From positions 5,208,001 to 5,272,000 of the forward strand of contig JAZBRS010000044.1 of assembly GCA_037176725.1 (NCBI GenBank): 64,000 nucleotides of DNA, written 5' to 3'. The notes below the pieces were generated by a model. It ran no database searches. It worked only from the letters and a program-made list of their open reading frames with translations, and was not told where the DNA came from. Origin of the DNA: Posidonia oceanica (lineage: Eukaryota; Streptophyta; Magnoliopsida; Alismatales; Posidoniaceae). A program made the translations under genes and the position numbers. Positions 42,146-53,416 of this stretch are shown in pieces; position 1 is the stretch's first letter; every line of letters begins with the position of its first letter.

Positions 42146-45046
42146 CTAGATGGATATGTCGGCCTTAACCTTTTTGAGCTGGGATGTGATGTCGGCTTTA
42201 GGCTGGCATTTCTTGGTAGCAGGTGGTGCAGTTGTAGGGACAGGTTCAGCTATGGTGGATTCAAGAGGCTGGCCTGAAGGTAGTGGGGCTGTAGGCTGGG
42301 CTAAAGGCGATGGTATTGCAGGTTCTGAATGGCTACGTCTGGTTACTGGTGCCGGAGGTCGGTAGACCCTCCCCGATCGCGTCACTTCCGCACACATTTC
42401 TGTGGCGTAGCCGTAGGGTACGCGATGGGTATCCTGGGTTAGGCTGATAACCACGGGAGCGCGTGCAGCGAGCACGAGAGGGGCTACAGGCTGAGGAGGA
42501 CACGGGTAGGAGGGTAGTTGGGAAGGCAAGCTAGGTGGGGACCGAGGTCTTGCTAGTAGGTGCACGGGAAGCTCTGGCTGAGGTCTAGCTAGGAGATGTA
42601 TTGGGGCTTGGGCCCGGGAAAGCATGGCGGCCGACGCAGGAGAACGCTCCGGCCTGGCGCGCGGTCGGACCATGTGAACGCCCGACTCAGAACCGGCGAT
42701 AGCTGCAAGATAGAGAGAGACTGGAAAGGGAGTAGAAACATCGTGGATAAGCTCGGAAGGATCTACCACAGATGTGAGAGACCCAGAAGGAAACAAGGAG
42801 TGAATTCCTGAGGTCCCTGCGCCTCCTGAATAGGAGTTCTCCGGCAGGGGTCGGCGGACAACATTAGCTGGGGTAGATGTTGATGCAGGTGCATGAGATG
42901 GTGCAGAAGTGGATGCCTCGTGCGTGTCGATCACAATCGTTCCCGATTCGATCAAGTCCTGGATAGCATTCCGGAGAGTGAAACAACTATCAGTCGAATG
43001 CCCGACACTTCGATGAAAGTCGCAGAAAAGGTTCGCCTTAAACCAATGCGGTAGCGGGTTTGGTGCCGGTCGAACCTCCGGAAATCTCAGGAGCGATGCA
43101 ACCATCGGGAGGACGGCAGTGAGCGGTTCCACCAGTGGGGCGAACTTCCGCTTCTCCATGGGTGGCCGTCTCGGCCTCTGGAATTGTCCTTGCTGAACCG
43201 GTGCGGCAGGATAGACCGGTCGAGCGGTGGTAGTGATTTGTGGTGTAGGGTGTGCCCTAGGTGCAGGTGCGTAGTAGATCTGAGGAGGGGCAGGCCGGGA
43301 CGCCAGACGGACGGGCGCAGCAGGGGAGTCGACGTATGCAACAACGGGCTTCGGCGGATCCTTCCTCTTGGGACGATTGTGGTTGAGACTGCTGTTGTTG
43401 TTGATGGCGCTGCTGCTACTACCATCGTTGCTGGCGGGGGCTTGCTTGGCAAGCACAGAGAGCGCGGGGAAGTTGCCACTCCGCAACGAACTCTCTACGC
43501 GAGTGCCAGCTCGGATCAAAGCAGTGAAGGTTGTGACGGGTTGGATGCTAAGCAAAGCTCCGGTAGACGGCTGTGCCCCTTTTATGATGATCTCGATAGA
43601 CTCCTCGTCAGAGGGCCTATCTCGAACTTGCGAGGCAAGGGCACGCTAGCGGCCGACGTACTCCCCGAACGGCTCGCCCGGATTCTGCTTGGTTGCGATG
43701 AAGTCCGCGCGCTTTGGGACCAAATCGAGGTTGAAGGAGTACTGTTCCAAGAACGCCTGGCTTAGGTCGTTCCAAGTCTTGATCGTAGCCATGTCAAGCG
43801 AGGTAAACCACTTGAGGGCCGGACCAGACAAACTCTTTTGGAACAGGCGGATCAGCAACCTCTCGTCCGCCTGGAGCTGGGCGAGATCACCGCAGTACGC
43901 CTTCAGATGGGCTATGGGGCAGCCCCTACCATCATACTTCTCAAAGTCCGGTATTTTGAACTTTGGGGGGAGTACCGCCTCTGGAAAACAGCAGAGGTCT
44001 CGGAACTGGTAGGTCTGGTGGTCCGTGCCCTGCACTAGACGTAGTGCCTTCTCCAGAACATCCATCCTGTTGTTGATGGGGTCTGGAATAGCTGCTACAG
44101 GAGATGGGGCAGCGGGGGCAGGGACCACGTATGCCGATTGGGTCGCACCGAGGTGCTCCTCCGGATCCACCATCACGTCGCCTGGTGACGCAAGGTGATG
44201 GTCGGCATACCCGTGCTGTGGTGGAGTGCAAGGACGGATGCATGTGGAATTCTGAGCCTGATGCAAAGGGGGAGGATAGATGGTATGCTGTGTGGTGGGT
44301 GCAGGATGATGGAGCATCAGCGGCCGTACCGGGGCGGTGCCGGGGGACGGGCCTGCGAGATACTGTGCTCCCACCAGTCCGAAAGACTGGCCACCAGGTG
44401 GCGGAGGTGCATGCTGTGTGAGGTGTGGTGCAGATGCAAGAGGCGGAATACGTGCCCCCATCGTCGGAACCGTGAGCAGTTGGGACGATGGTCTAGGCGG
44501 AAGTGCAGAGTGCAATGCAAGATGTGCGAGAGCAGGCCGCACAGGAACCTCAGGAACAACAGGAGGGGAAGGAGGGCAGACTGATAGAGCTATACCCTGT
44601 AGCCGCTGGATAGCGTCCATCAGTTGCTGATACTGCTCTTCAGGTGTCCCGTCGGTGGGAACACTGAATTGCAGTGCCGGCGAGGAACCAGAACCAAGAG
44701 ATCCGGACTGTCCGGGAGACTGGAATCCTAGGGCAAAAGTCGCCGCAGCAGAGGGGGGTTCAAAAGTGACAAAACCCTAAGAAGGTGGGGTCAGTGGTGC
44801 CTCCAGAACACGTGAAGTGGCCATCAAGATGGACTCGGCGACCGGATCAGGAGGAGCGAGCGTCTGCCACTGTCCCACAGCAAACTGGGGTGCCCCAGAC
44901 GGTAGAGGGGAAAAGCCTGGCGTCACAGAGGGCACAGAGGGGTTAGAAACGGGAGCCGGAGGGGCCGGAGCGGGAACCACCTCCGAGGCAAGGGTGAGGG
45001 GGGTCTCGACGGTGCGCTGGGCCATTGCTGACCGAGAGCGAGTCAA
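42146..45046 (-). pseudogene. Element D gag, one frame with three in-frame TAG codons
   Basis: The frame from the ATG at 45046 to 42146 is open except for TAG at about 44777, 43646 and 42146 (the last separates gag from protease). The N-terminal third is Pro/Ala-rich. The gag core is FKIPDFEKYDGRGCPIAHL through ALKWFTSL and FLEQYSFN. After the second TAG comes a Pro-rich region with a zinc-knuckle CDFHRSVGHSTDSC. There is no TAA, TGA or frameshift in 2.9 kb. The stops may be decay, or the element may tolerate them by readthrough or by using gag supplied by relatives. I cannot decide from sequence. Confidence 0.7.
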
Positions 45047-46334
45047 AACGGGGTTGCGACGGGGGAAAAGGGGACGGGCTCTACGAGGAGCTATGCTCGC
45101 AAAGGCGAGTAGCTCAGAAGGAGATGGTCGAGCACAGATGTCTCAGCAGAGATATCAGCAAGGGGAGGAACCCGAGCTCCAGCTAAGGAGATCGCTTACT
45201 GAACTCTGTTAAAGACACAACAGGAAACTAGGGTTAGAAAAAAAAGGGATGCAAAATGCATTATGTTATGGCATGGATGACATGTATGCTTTCTAGTATG
45301 CTCGCTCTCTCACCAATCTAGGGTTTCCTAATAGGTAGTCTACTCCGGATATCCACAAGTGTACGGGTCACCGACTCAAGTCAGAAAAGTAGGCTCCCTG
45401 TCTAACTCCCGGCCCAAAGCTCAGGTAATGTCAGGGTGGTGCGTTGGTGGCCTCTACCCCGCCAAAGCGTGGGTGGTGCCCTCCACTAACACCGACACGA
45501 CCCCGGACAAAGGGGGACAGACCGACTGACTCACACCATGCCAAAGCATCGGGGTGAGAAGCTGGAACCGTCCTTCGCAGACTAGTAGGTGGACTCAGAG
45601 GAGAAGAATGCATGCCCTATATGATGCTTATGCAAATGATTAAAGTCTTTTATCTTGCACATTTTATTAACCAAAAGGGAGTGAAGGATTGTTCAGAGTC
45701 TCTAGTTGCTCCTAGAAGTTCTTTTTACTTGCATTTTTTAGTTAACCATGGGGAGAACAGACAAGTTTCTACTATCCTAAGCATGGCAAGTGCGAAAGGG
45801 AAGAAAATCAGTCAAGCATGGCAAGCAAACAATCATATAACACAACAAAAGGCATGTGCATGGCATGTGCAAGTGTTTGTGAGCGAAATGGTGAAGAGAA
45901 AGCATCCATCATGTCAAAAGGCATATAAGCAGGGCATGTGCGTGTGTAGTGACATAGCAAATGTGTAAAAGAAAGCATTCATCATTCACAAAGCAAGCGT
46001 TATTGCCAAACAAGTAAGTAGACATGTAATGTGCGAGAAATAAAGCAATGACAAGCAAGCAGGACAAAGAAAGCAAAGACAAGTAAGCTGTAAAGCAAAT
46101 GAGAGCAGAGGGAAGGACAAAGGCAAGCAAACAAGCAAGTTAGACAAAGCAGAGCAAGGCACAGCAAAACTAAGGCGAAAGCAGCCGAAAGGGGGTGCAA
46201 AACCTAAGCGAAGTAACCACGAGGCGACTTGCTAGGAGTTTGCACAGGAAAACGAGCAAAACAGACAAAGGAAACACAAAAGCCAACAAAGAAAGCAAAT
46301 CCGAAGCGAGCGAAAGCGAAAGCCGGAGTCTAGT
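45047..46334. other. Leader of element D
   Basis: About 1.3 kb between primer-binding site and gag. The 46000-46330 part is rich in AAGCAAAG/CAAGCAAG pieces. Small frames here have no recognisable domain. It may hold packaging signals; none identified. Confidence 0.5.
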
Positions 46335-46353
46335 ATCCCCAGCGGAGTCGCCA
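46335..46353 (-). promoter_or_regulatory. Primer-binding site of element D (tRNA-Arg)
   Basis: The plus strand ATCCCCAGCGGAGTCGCCA matches the 3' end of plant tRNA-Arg(ACG) as I recall it, one base from the LTR. tRNA-Arg priming is known for Ogre elements. Confidence 0.8.
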
Positions 46354-46354
46354 C

Positions 46355-49300
46355 TGTAGCGATCCCAGTGTTCGGATCGTCCATGCACGTTGCCAAAGCT
46401 CGCGTGCACCGATCGGAATCAGGCTCACTATTAGCGGCTATGTCCGAGAAGGAAGACCTAACTCGAAAACATTTAAAAAAAGGAAAAAGGGAAAGAAAAG
46501 AAGAAGATAAGACAAAATCGGAGTCGCCACCAAGTCTATTAAATCGGAAGACGAGGAAAACCGGGGAAATGCGTGAATAATCGCGCAAAACCAAGCAAAA
46601 GATGCAATGCAGGGCAATGCAAAAGAAATGAGATGCAAATGAATGCAAATGATGTGACTCGTGCCTAGGACAAGGGCAATATGGTCATTGCGGGCCAAGA
46701 GAGGGTAAGGACTCCTGTTACGCGCGGGGAAGGTGTTAGGCACCCCCGACACGCCCGAGAATCGGTCTTTCTAGGCTTACGCTCGCATATGCAGGGAAAT
46801 GCAGACTTTGAATGCCTAAGTGCCAATGAATGCCTGTCTAAATGCTCAAAGGTGTGCTCTAAGTGATGAAAGACGATGCAAGGAAGTAAACGTGCAACCT
46901 AAGCGCTCAGCAACGCTGTCTGTGTTCCGAACCGGGCGGAACCTGGCTCGTGAGAACTCCGGACAGTAAGCATCATCGCCCTATGTGCAAGTGCAGGCGA
47001 AAAAGCGAAACAGCGAGAAAAACCATGCAATGCGATCGACATGCAAGGGAAAACGGCGTAAACACGCAAAACAAGGCGAGAAACAAGGAAGGCACGCGGA
47101 ACGGAGCAAAAGAACAAAACCGGCACGCAAAACAGGCGGGAAAGCAAGACTGCACGCAAAACAAGGCGAGAAAACTAAAGGGCACGCAAAACGGTGCAAG
47201 ACAAAGAAGCGGCACGCAAAAAGGAGCGAGAAAACTTGAAAGCACGCAAAACGGAGCGAGAAAGCTTAGAAGCACGCAAGACGGTGCAAGACAAAGAGGC
47301 GGCACGCAAAACGGAGCGAGAAATCAAGACTGCACGCAAAACGAGGCGAGAAGACTAAAGGGCACGCAAAACGGTGCAAGACAAAGAGGCGGCACGCAAA
47401 ACGGAGCGAGAAAACAAGACCACACGCAAAACGAGGCGAGAAAACTAAAGGGCACGCAAAACGGTGCAAGACAAAGAAGCGGCACGCAAAACGGAGCGAG
47501 AAAGCTTAGAAGCACGCAAGACGGTGCAAGACAAAGAGGCGGCACGCAAAACGGAGCGAGAAATCAAGACTGCACGCAAAACGAGGCGAGAAGACTAAAG
47601 GGCACGCAAAACGGTGCAAGACAAAGAGGCGGCACGCAAAACGGAGCGAGAAAACTTGAAAGCACGCAAAACGGAGCGAGAAATCAAGACTGCACGCAAA
47701 ACGAGGCGAGAAAACTAAAGGGCACGCAAAACGGTGCAAGACAAAGAGGCGGCACGCAAAACGGTGCGAGAAAACAAGACTGCACGCAAAACGAGGTGAG
47801 AAAACTAAAGGGCACGCAAAACGGTGCAAGACAAAGAAGCGGCACGCAAAATAGAGCGAGAAAACAAGGCTGCACGCAAAACGAGGCGAAAAAACTAAAG
47901 GGCACGCAAAACGATGCAAATGGCATGCTAATGAATGCAGTGCAGGGGTTCAGGAGGACATACCTGGAGATCCGGGAGTCTGATCGGAGATCTGCTTGGT
48001 CCATGCTGAAGAGCGCTTCGCTGCGGTCGCCTGGGCAGCTTACTTGAGGGGATCCAACGGCCGGATTGGAAGATATCGCAGCTTCGGAGCAGAAGGGCCA
48101 GAACAGGGGAGAAGAACAGATCTAAGTGTTCAGGAGGCCCTAGGGATGTGCGAAAGGTCCTCCCAAGTGAAGGGGAGTTAAAAGTGCTTAGTGTGTGCAA
48201 AGGGGATGCTTAAATGCAAGATTAAATGAGTGCAGAATGCATGCAAAGCAAGAAAAGACAAAGAAAAGCAATTCGGAAAGGACAGGGATTCAAAAGCATT
48301 TTTGAAGAAAGAAAGGGGCTAAAACGCAAATTTTCCAGAAAACGGGGGTTCTGAGGAGTCCAGGAATGCAAGTGGAGGGCCTTCATGCAATTTTTGCAAG
48401 CATAGGAGTCAAAATGCAACTCAGGGGCAAAACAGTCCTTTTTACACGGTTTTTGAAAGATGCAAGGCTCTATGTGTGATTTTTAAATCATGCAAGGGTC
48501 AAAAATGCAATTTTATATGGAAAACATGCTCTGAAAAATAAGGGACAGGACTACAGTGCAATTTTTAAAAAGAACAGGGTCAAAAAATGCAATGCAATAA
48601 GCTAAAAATGTATGCAAGAGTTACTGTCCATTTAAAATGGACCTAAATGCAAGTATGAAGAAACAAGGGAGTAAATATGCAATGCAGTATGCAAAAATCA
48701 GAAATAAGACCTAAGTTACTACAGTTTAGAGGATCAGACAGTAAATATAAAAAACTAGAGGGGCCCAGAACGCAATTTTATATGGTAAAATACATGCAAT
48801 TAAATAGACTGATTTAAAACAGGACCTAAGTGCAATAATGTAAAGCAGAGGGACTAAAGCATAATATTTTGTAACTGAAACGCACAGTAAAAGGACTATC
48901 ATGCAAATATTAAAAAACATAAACAGATCATGCAATTTAGTATGGTTTTAAATTAAAAACAAAGCAGCTCAACTGACATAAGGACCAGAACGTAAAAATA
49001 AGGAAACTTAAGCTAAACCTGCAATATTTACATCTAAAACTTTACTAAAGAAAAAAATAAATGAACAGTGGCCGCCGGCGGTCGACGAGCACTGTAGCAG
49101 AACGCCGTCAGTACTCGTCGCCGCCGACAGGGGAGGTTGGGGAGGCGCAGACCGGCGGAGCTTGGTGCTGGCGTTCGTCCGGAGCTCTGGGAACTGTCCG
49201 GAGTTCGCTCTGCTGGCCAGAGCGTCGCGGAGGTCAGGAGACCGGCGCCGGAGAAGAAAGGAAGGTCGGCGAGTCGCGGGCGGCACTGGAGGTCCGGAAA

Positions 49301-52012
49301 TGCGGTTCTGGTGGGCGGAAAAGCAGGAGAGGAAGGAGGGAGAGCTGAGGGGGGAAGAAAATACCTCCTCCCGCGTCTGGAACGTGCTCCCGACGTCGGT
49401 GGGCTCTGCAGATGCCGGCGACGGTCGTCCGGAGTGTGCGGGGGTCGTCAGCGGCTGGCGATCGCCCAGATCTGCTCCACGGAGTCCTCCGGTTCTTCCT
49501 GGACGCTCGGAGCGGAGTTCTGCGGCCCGGAGAGGAAGGTCGGATTTTTGGGTGCTGCAGGTATCGCCTGAGGTCGGGGGAGCTGGTTGTCGCCCTCTGG
49601 ACCGAGCGGAGGCTTTCGGCAGGCAGCTGGAGGTTCGGGGATGGTGTTTGGAGGGTCGAACAGCGGTTCTGGAGACTGTGGGTGGAGTTTGCCGGTGGAG
49701 TGAGTTTTGGATAGAAACGGAGCAAAGTGTTTGTAGTGGGGCGTTTCGCCTGTGGTGGGGGAGAAGGCTGAAGGTCGGGTGCCTCTGGAAGGTGGTGTCT
49801 TGGCGAATAACGGGGTCGAGTTTGGGAGGATGTGGTAGACTGTAGTTCGGGGAATTCCAGAAGGGAAGAGAGTTGGGTTCCAGTTGGGTTTCAGGTGGAT
49901 TCAGGCGAAATGTGGGTTGCTTTCGGTGTAGAAAGAAGGGGAAGAGTTGCAGGAGGCTTGGGTGAGGTTGGGGGGTGAATTCTGGAAGGTTCAGAAGGCG
50001 TTTCGGGCTCTGGTTTGCTGCGGAAGGGAGAGGTGGAAGGTCTGCGATTCTCGGTGGATTTCTGAGAAAAATCGCTCTCTCTCTCGCTGGGGATTCTACT
50101 GGAATCGGGGTCCTTCTCTCCCGGGATCAATCCTCTACCTTTTCTCCTCTCTTCTCCTCCTGAAATTCACTCTGATTTTTCTCCCTTTCTCCTCGGTTTC
50201 TGATGACTTCTATTCTTGGCTTTGCAGGTCTGCCGGCATTGAATGCCGCGGAGTGGCGATGGCAGGAGCACGGACGGAGTTCGGCGCACGCCCGTCCGGC
50301 TCGAGCAGGAGGTGGCAGACCGTTGCAGGGCTGCAGGCGGCGAGCACTGTAGCTCTGCAAGCGCGGGAGAGGGTGAGGAGGACGACGGCCGACTGTAGCT
50401 GCGGACCGGGCCAGAGGATTTGAAAAAAAGGAGAAAAAAAGAAACGGGCTGATGAGCCCAGTAAGGAAGAAAGGAAAAGATAAAAAAGAAGAAAGAAAGA
50501 AAGATGGAAGAAAGGAGAAAAATAAAATAGAAAAAAATAAGATAAAAATAAACAAAAATATTAGGTGAATTGGGTTGTAGGTTAGGTGTTTAATTGGATT
50601 TTTTAATGACTGTTTTCAGGTTAATTAATGTGTTTTAGGCTTGATTAGGGTTTTAGGGTTTTATTTTGTTTTTAATTTGTTTTCCACTTGATTGGGTGTT
50701 GGTTAAATCTTTTTAATTTGTTTTTAAAATTGTGTTTTCTTGTTAAGTATTTTAGGATGTTAATTAGGATTTTTAGGATTTATTTTCATATTAATTAGAG
50801 TGGGTTTTGGGCCTTTTTTAGTTTTAGTCTTTTAGGATTTTCTTTCTTAAGTCTTTTGAATTATGTTAGTTTCTCTTGATGTTTTTTAGTTAGGTTTTTT
50901 CCTGGTTTGATTAAGTGTTCTTAAGTCTTTTAACTGTATTTTCTTTTCTTTTTTTTTTAATTAAGTTTTGTGTTGTTTTTTTCTTTATGTTTATTAGGTT
51001 AAGTCTTTTGTCTCCTTTGATTACTTGCTTTAATGTTTGATTTTTAATTCTTCTCTTTAGGGTTTGTTTTTTAATTCTTTTGGTGGGGTTTTTATTTTTG
51101 GTAGGTTCTGACTTTATTTCAGTTTTTTACTTGATTTTACAGTATTTTCTTTTAGTTTGTTTTGCATTTTTTAGTTTGCATGCTTGATTTTCTTTTTAGC
51201 TTGATTTAGTTAAGTTTGAGTTTTTAATCACTTGTTTAATTTTTTTAGTTGATTTTCTTGGAATTCTGATTTGTTTCTTTTATGTTTTGGGGCTTTACAG
51301 ATTTTTAAGGATTTTCATGGATTTTGCAAAAGAAAGAAGAAGGAAAAGAAAAAAGAAGAAGAAAAGGGAAACAAGAGAATAAAAGGGGGAAAGAGATAGG
51401 TTTGAGGGAAAAGACTTTTAAAATTCAGGGAAAATGCTAAAAATAAAATAAAAATAGGAATAAGATAGAGAAGGGATAGGAGTACAAAGAGGGCCCACAG
51501 CCAAGCCAGAAAAAGGGCAAGAAGGGGATGAAAAGAGAGGCGATAATCAGGAGAGAGAGAGGAGAGAGAAAACGATAATCCCGGAGAGAGAAAACGATAA
51601 TTTGGCCAAAAGGGGGTCTTAGAGGTCTCGGAAAGGGGTGAAATTTGGCGGGTGTGGGGTCTAGAGTTTCTAGTTTTGGTCCCAGGGTTTTGGTTTGGTT
51701 TTGAGGAAGTTTCGGAGGGGTTTTGAGGTGTAGAAAAAGGGTATTTTTGCCTAAGTTTCCTAGGTTTTTTGGGAGGGGTCTGGTTTGAATTTTTGCAGGC
51801 TTTTTGGTAGGTTTGCTAAGTCATCAGGGGTGAGTTTTCCTATGGATTTTGGTAGGTTTTCAGGCTCGGGAAAGGGGGGTAATTCTAGGTCAGGTTTGGG
51901 CTTGTTTCGAGGGGAAAGAAGGAGAGGAAGGTGTGGGTTTGGGTCTAGATTCGGGTCCAGCAGCCACCGGAAGGTTCCAAACAATCCAGCCTGTCAAAAT
52001 GGGGTGTCAACA
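46355..52012 (-). repeat. 5' LTR of element D, 5658 bp
   Basis: Near-identical to 28864-34462 and 59 bp longer: two extra 30-bp units in the array and one base fewer in a T run (near 51240 versus 33692). Flanked by CCTTT at 52013-52017. Confidence 0.95.
47061..47920 (+). repeat. 30-bp tandem array in 5' LTR D, about 29 units
   Basis: Same unit as 29570-30370. The order of unit types differs in the second half, so units were lost and gained after or during insertion. Plus-strand frame of 365 codons runs through it. Confidence 0.9.
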
Positions 52013-52017
52013 CCTTT
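52013..52017. repeat. Target-site duplication of D, right copy
   Basis: CCTTT, identical to 28859-28863. Element C sequence resumes after it. Confidence 0.95.
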
Positions 52018-52554
52018 CTTTTTGTTAGAGTCTGTACTTTTCTTTTGGCAGAGTCTGTACTTGTGAATATTCATATGAAAGGTTTTTGTTTCGCTTTGTT
52101 TCCTGCACATGCTTACTTTTCTTGTTAGTAATCAATGAGCATACCTCCCTTGGTGAAAGATTTGGCTAAGTTAACTAATTAATCGAAGAGAAAGTATGTC
52201 AAATGAAAAAGATTTAGGCTAAGTTAATTAATTAACAAAGGATATGACAGATGTTAATGCTTGCTTTTTTTAAATGGGTGGAGGGAATTAATTTCTGGCT
52301 TCAGCTAAAGAGATGGAAATCAGAGCCCAGTTGACGCTGATTATGAGTCATCCGTGGATGCTATAAAGATCATTATGCTAGTAATGTCTTTGTTGAGAGA
52401 GCGCATCCAAGCCGTGAGACACGCTTGAGTAGGACGCTAACTCCGAATCCTGGTGAGTCGATGGTTGCATCATCGGCCAGATGTTAATTCCAGTCTTCCT
52501 ACTTACTAAGTTTTTACTTGTATGTAGGTTGGATGTTTTGGTTTTTTCCTAAGT
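52018..52554. other. Element C: C2 3' flank
   Basis: Continuation of the C2 3' UTR (repeated GAGTCTGTACTT near 52030 and 52055) and unique AT-rich sequence. No gene and no token seen. Confidence 0.5.
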
Positions 52555-52712
52555 TTTGTAATTTTTTTCGGTATTTTGGATTATATGATTTTTTTGGTTT
52601 TTGGGTTGTATGATTTTTTTTTTTGGTTTTTGGGTTATATGATTTTTTTGGGTTTTTGGGTTGTATGATTTTTTTGGTTTTTTAGTTATATGATTTTTTT
52701 GGATTTTTAGTT
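52555..52712 (+). repeat. T-rich minisatellite after pol in element C
   Basis: About six copies of a 25-bp unit, ATGATTTTTTTGG then TTTTTGGGTTAT. It is related to the B minisatellite at 15611-15900 and lies at the same place relative to integrase and the antisense genes. Confidence 0.85.
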
Positions 52713-52982
52713 CTTCTAATGGGGAAAGATGAGCACCTATCTTAAGCATTAGCCTTAGGGTTTGTTTCAACCAGATGAGTGGGCCTTACATTTGTGGGCG
52801 CGTCCCTTGGGTCATGCCTGCACCTTTTTTTTTAAAGACTTTGGTCCATACACTAGTCCTTACTTGGGTTGCTACTCCTTGGGCCTTTTCAGTCCTTGAC
52901 CACTTGGGGTTGCTTACTCCTTGCCTGTTAGTGAGAATAGGATAGGGGAAGTTTCAGGATTTAGTGGACTCTCGGTTTTGGC
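52713..52982. other. Element C spacer
   Basis: Unique sequence; nothing recognised. Confidence 0.4.
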
Positions 52983-53231
52983 TTAGGCCTTGATTCCTAC
53001 TTGTCTTTCTTTAGTCCTTAATGCGTCTTTTAGATGCATAGACAGCTTTTGCCATGCTCTTTTTTGCTCTTTGGACAGCTCTTTGTTGACCTCTTTTAGT
53101 TGGACAGTTTCTTTTACTATCTCTTTTCGTTGGTTCCTTACTTGGACAGCTTCTTTGCTGCCTTCTTTCCTCTCTGTTTGGGCGGTTTTTGCCGCCGTCT
53201 TTTCTTGACGCTTTCTAAGTTGCTTTGGCAA
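52983..53231 (-). CDS. Small Lys/Glu-rich frame downstream of C integrase
   Basis: 82 codons with repeated KEAVQVRNQRKEIVKETVQL-like segments of about 12 residues, predicted helical. It starts about 190 bp after the integrase stop. Element B has a Lys-rich frame in the same place, but the sequences are only loosely alike. It may be the translation of a diverged repeat (TTGGACAGCTTCTTTGC) rather than a protein. Confidence 0.25.
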   Translation of the reverse strand: MPKQLRKRQEKTAAKTAQTERKEGSKEAVQVRNQRKEIVKETVQLKEVNKELSKEQKRAWQKLSMHLKDALRTKERQVGIKA

Positions 53232-53416
53232 GCAGTTCGTACTCTAAGTCTCCGCTCCGAGCCTACTTTTTCCTTACCTTCCAGTGCGGTGTGTATATGG
53301 AGACAGGACAAGGCATGGGTTCTCCAAGTGTTCCTCTTCCTATTGGCTTTGGGAGTCTCTCCCTTTTCTGGCTTGGTGTTAGGCCCTAGGTCTCTTTAAT
53401 GATATAGACATGCTGA

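Larger units (their letters stand above)
28864..52012 (-). mobile_element. Element D: complete, young, non-autonomous Tat/Ogre-like element, 23.1 kb
   Basis: LTRs 28864-34462 and 46355-52012 (TG...CA), five-base duplication CCTTT, primer-binding site and polypurine tract are all present. The internal region (11.9 kb) codes on the minus strand for gag-pro and a PMD-like protein but has no RT, RNase H or integrase. By eye the two LTRs differ by about a dozen substitutions, one T and exactly two 30-bp array units, so insertion is recent. Mobilisation must have used enzymes from another element. Confidence 0.9.

Noticed and set aside
45612..45968. 118-codon plus-strand frame in D leader
   Set aside because: Antisense to the element, no domain, low-complexity neighbours.
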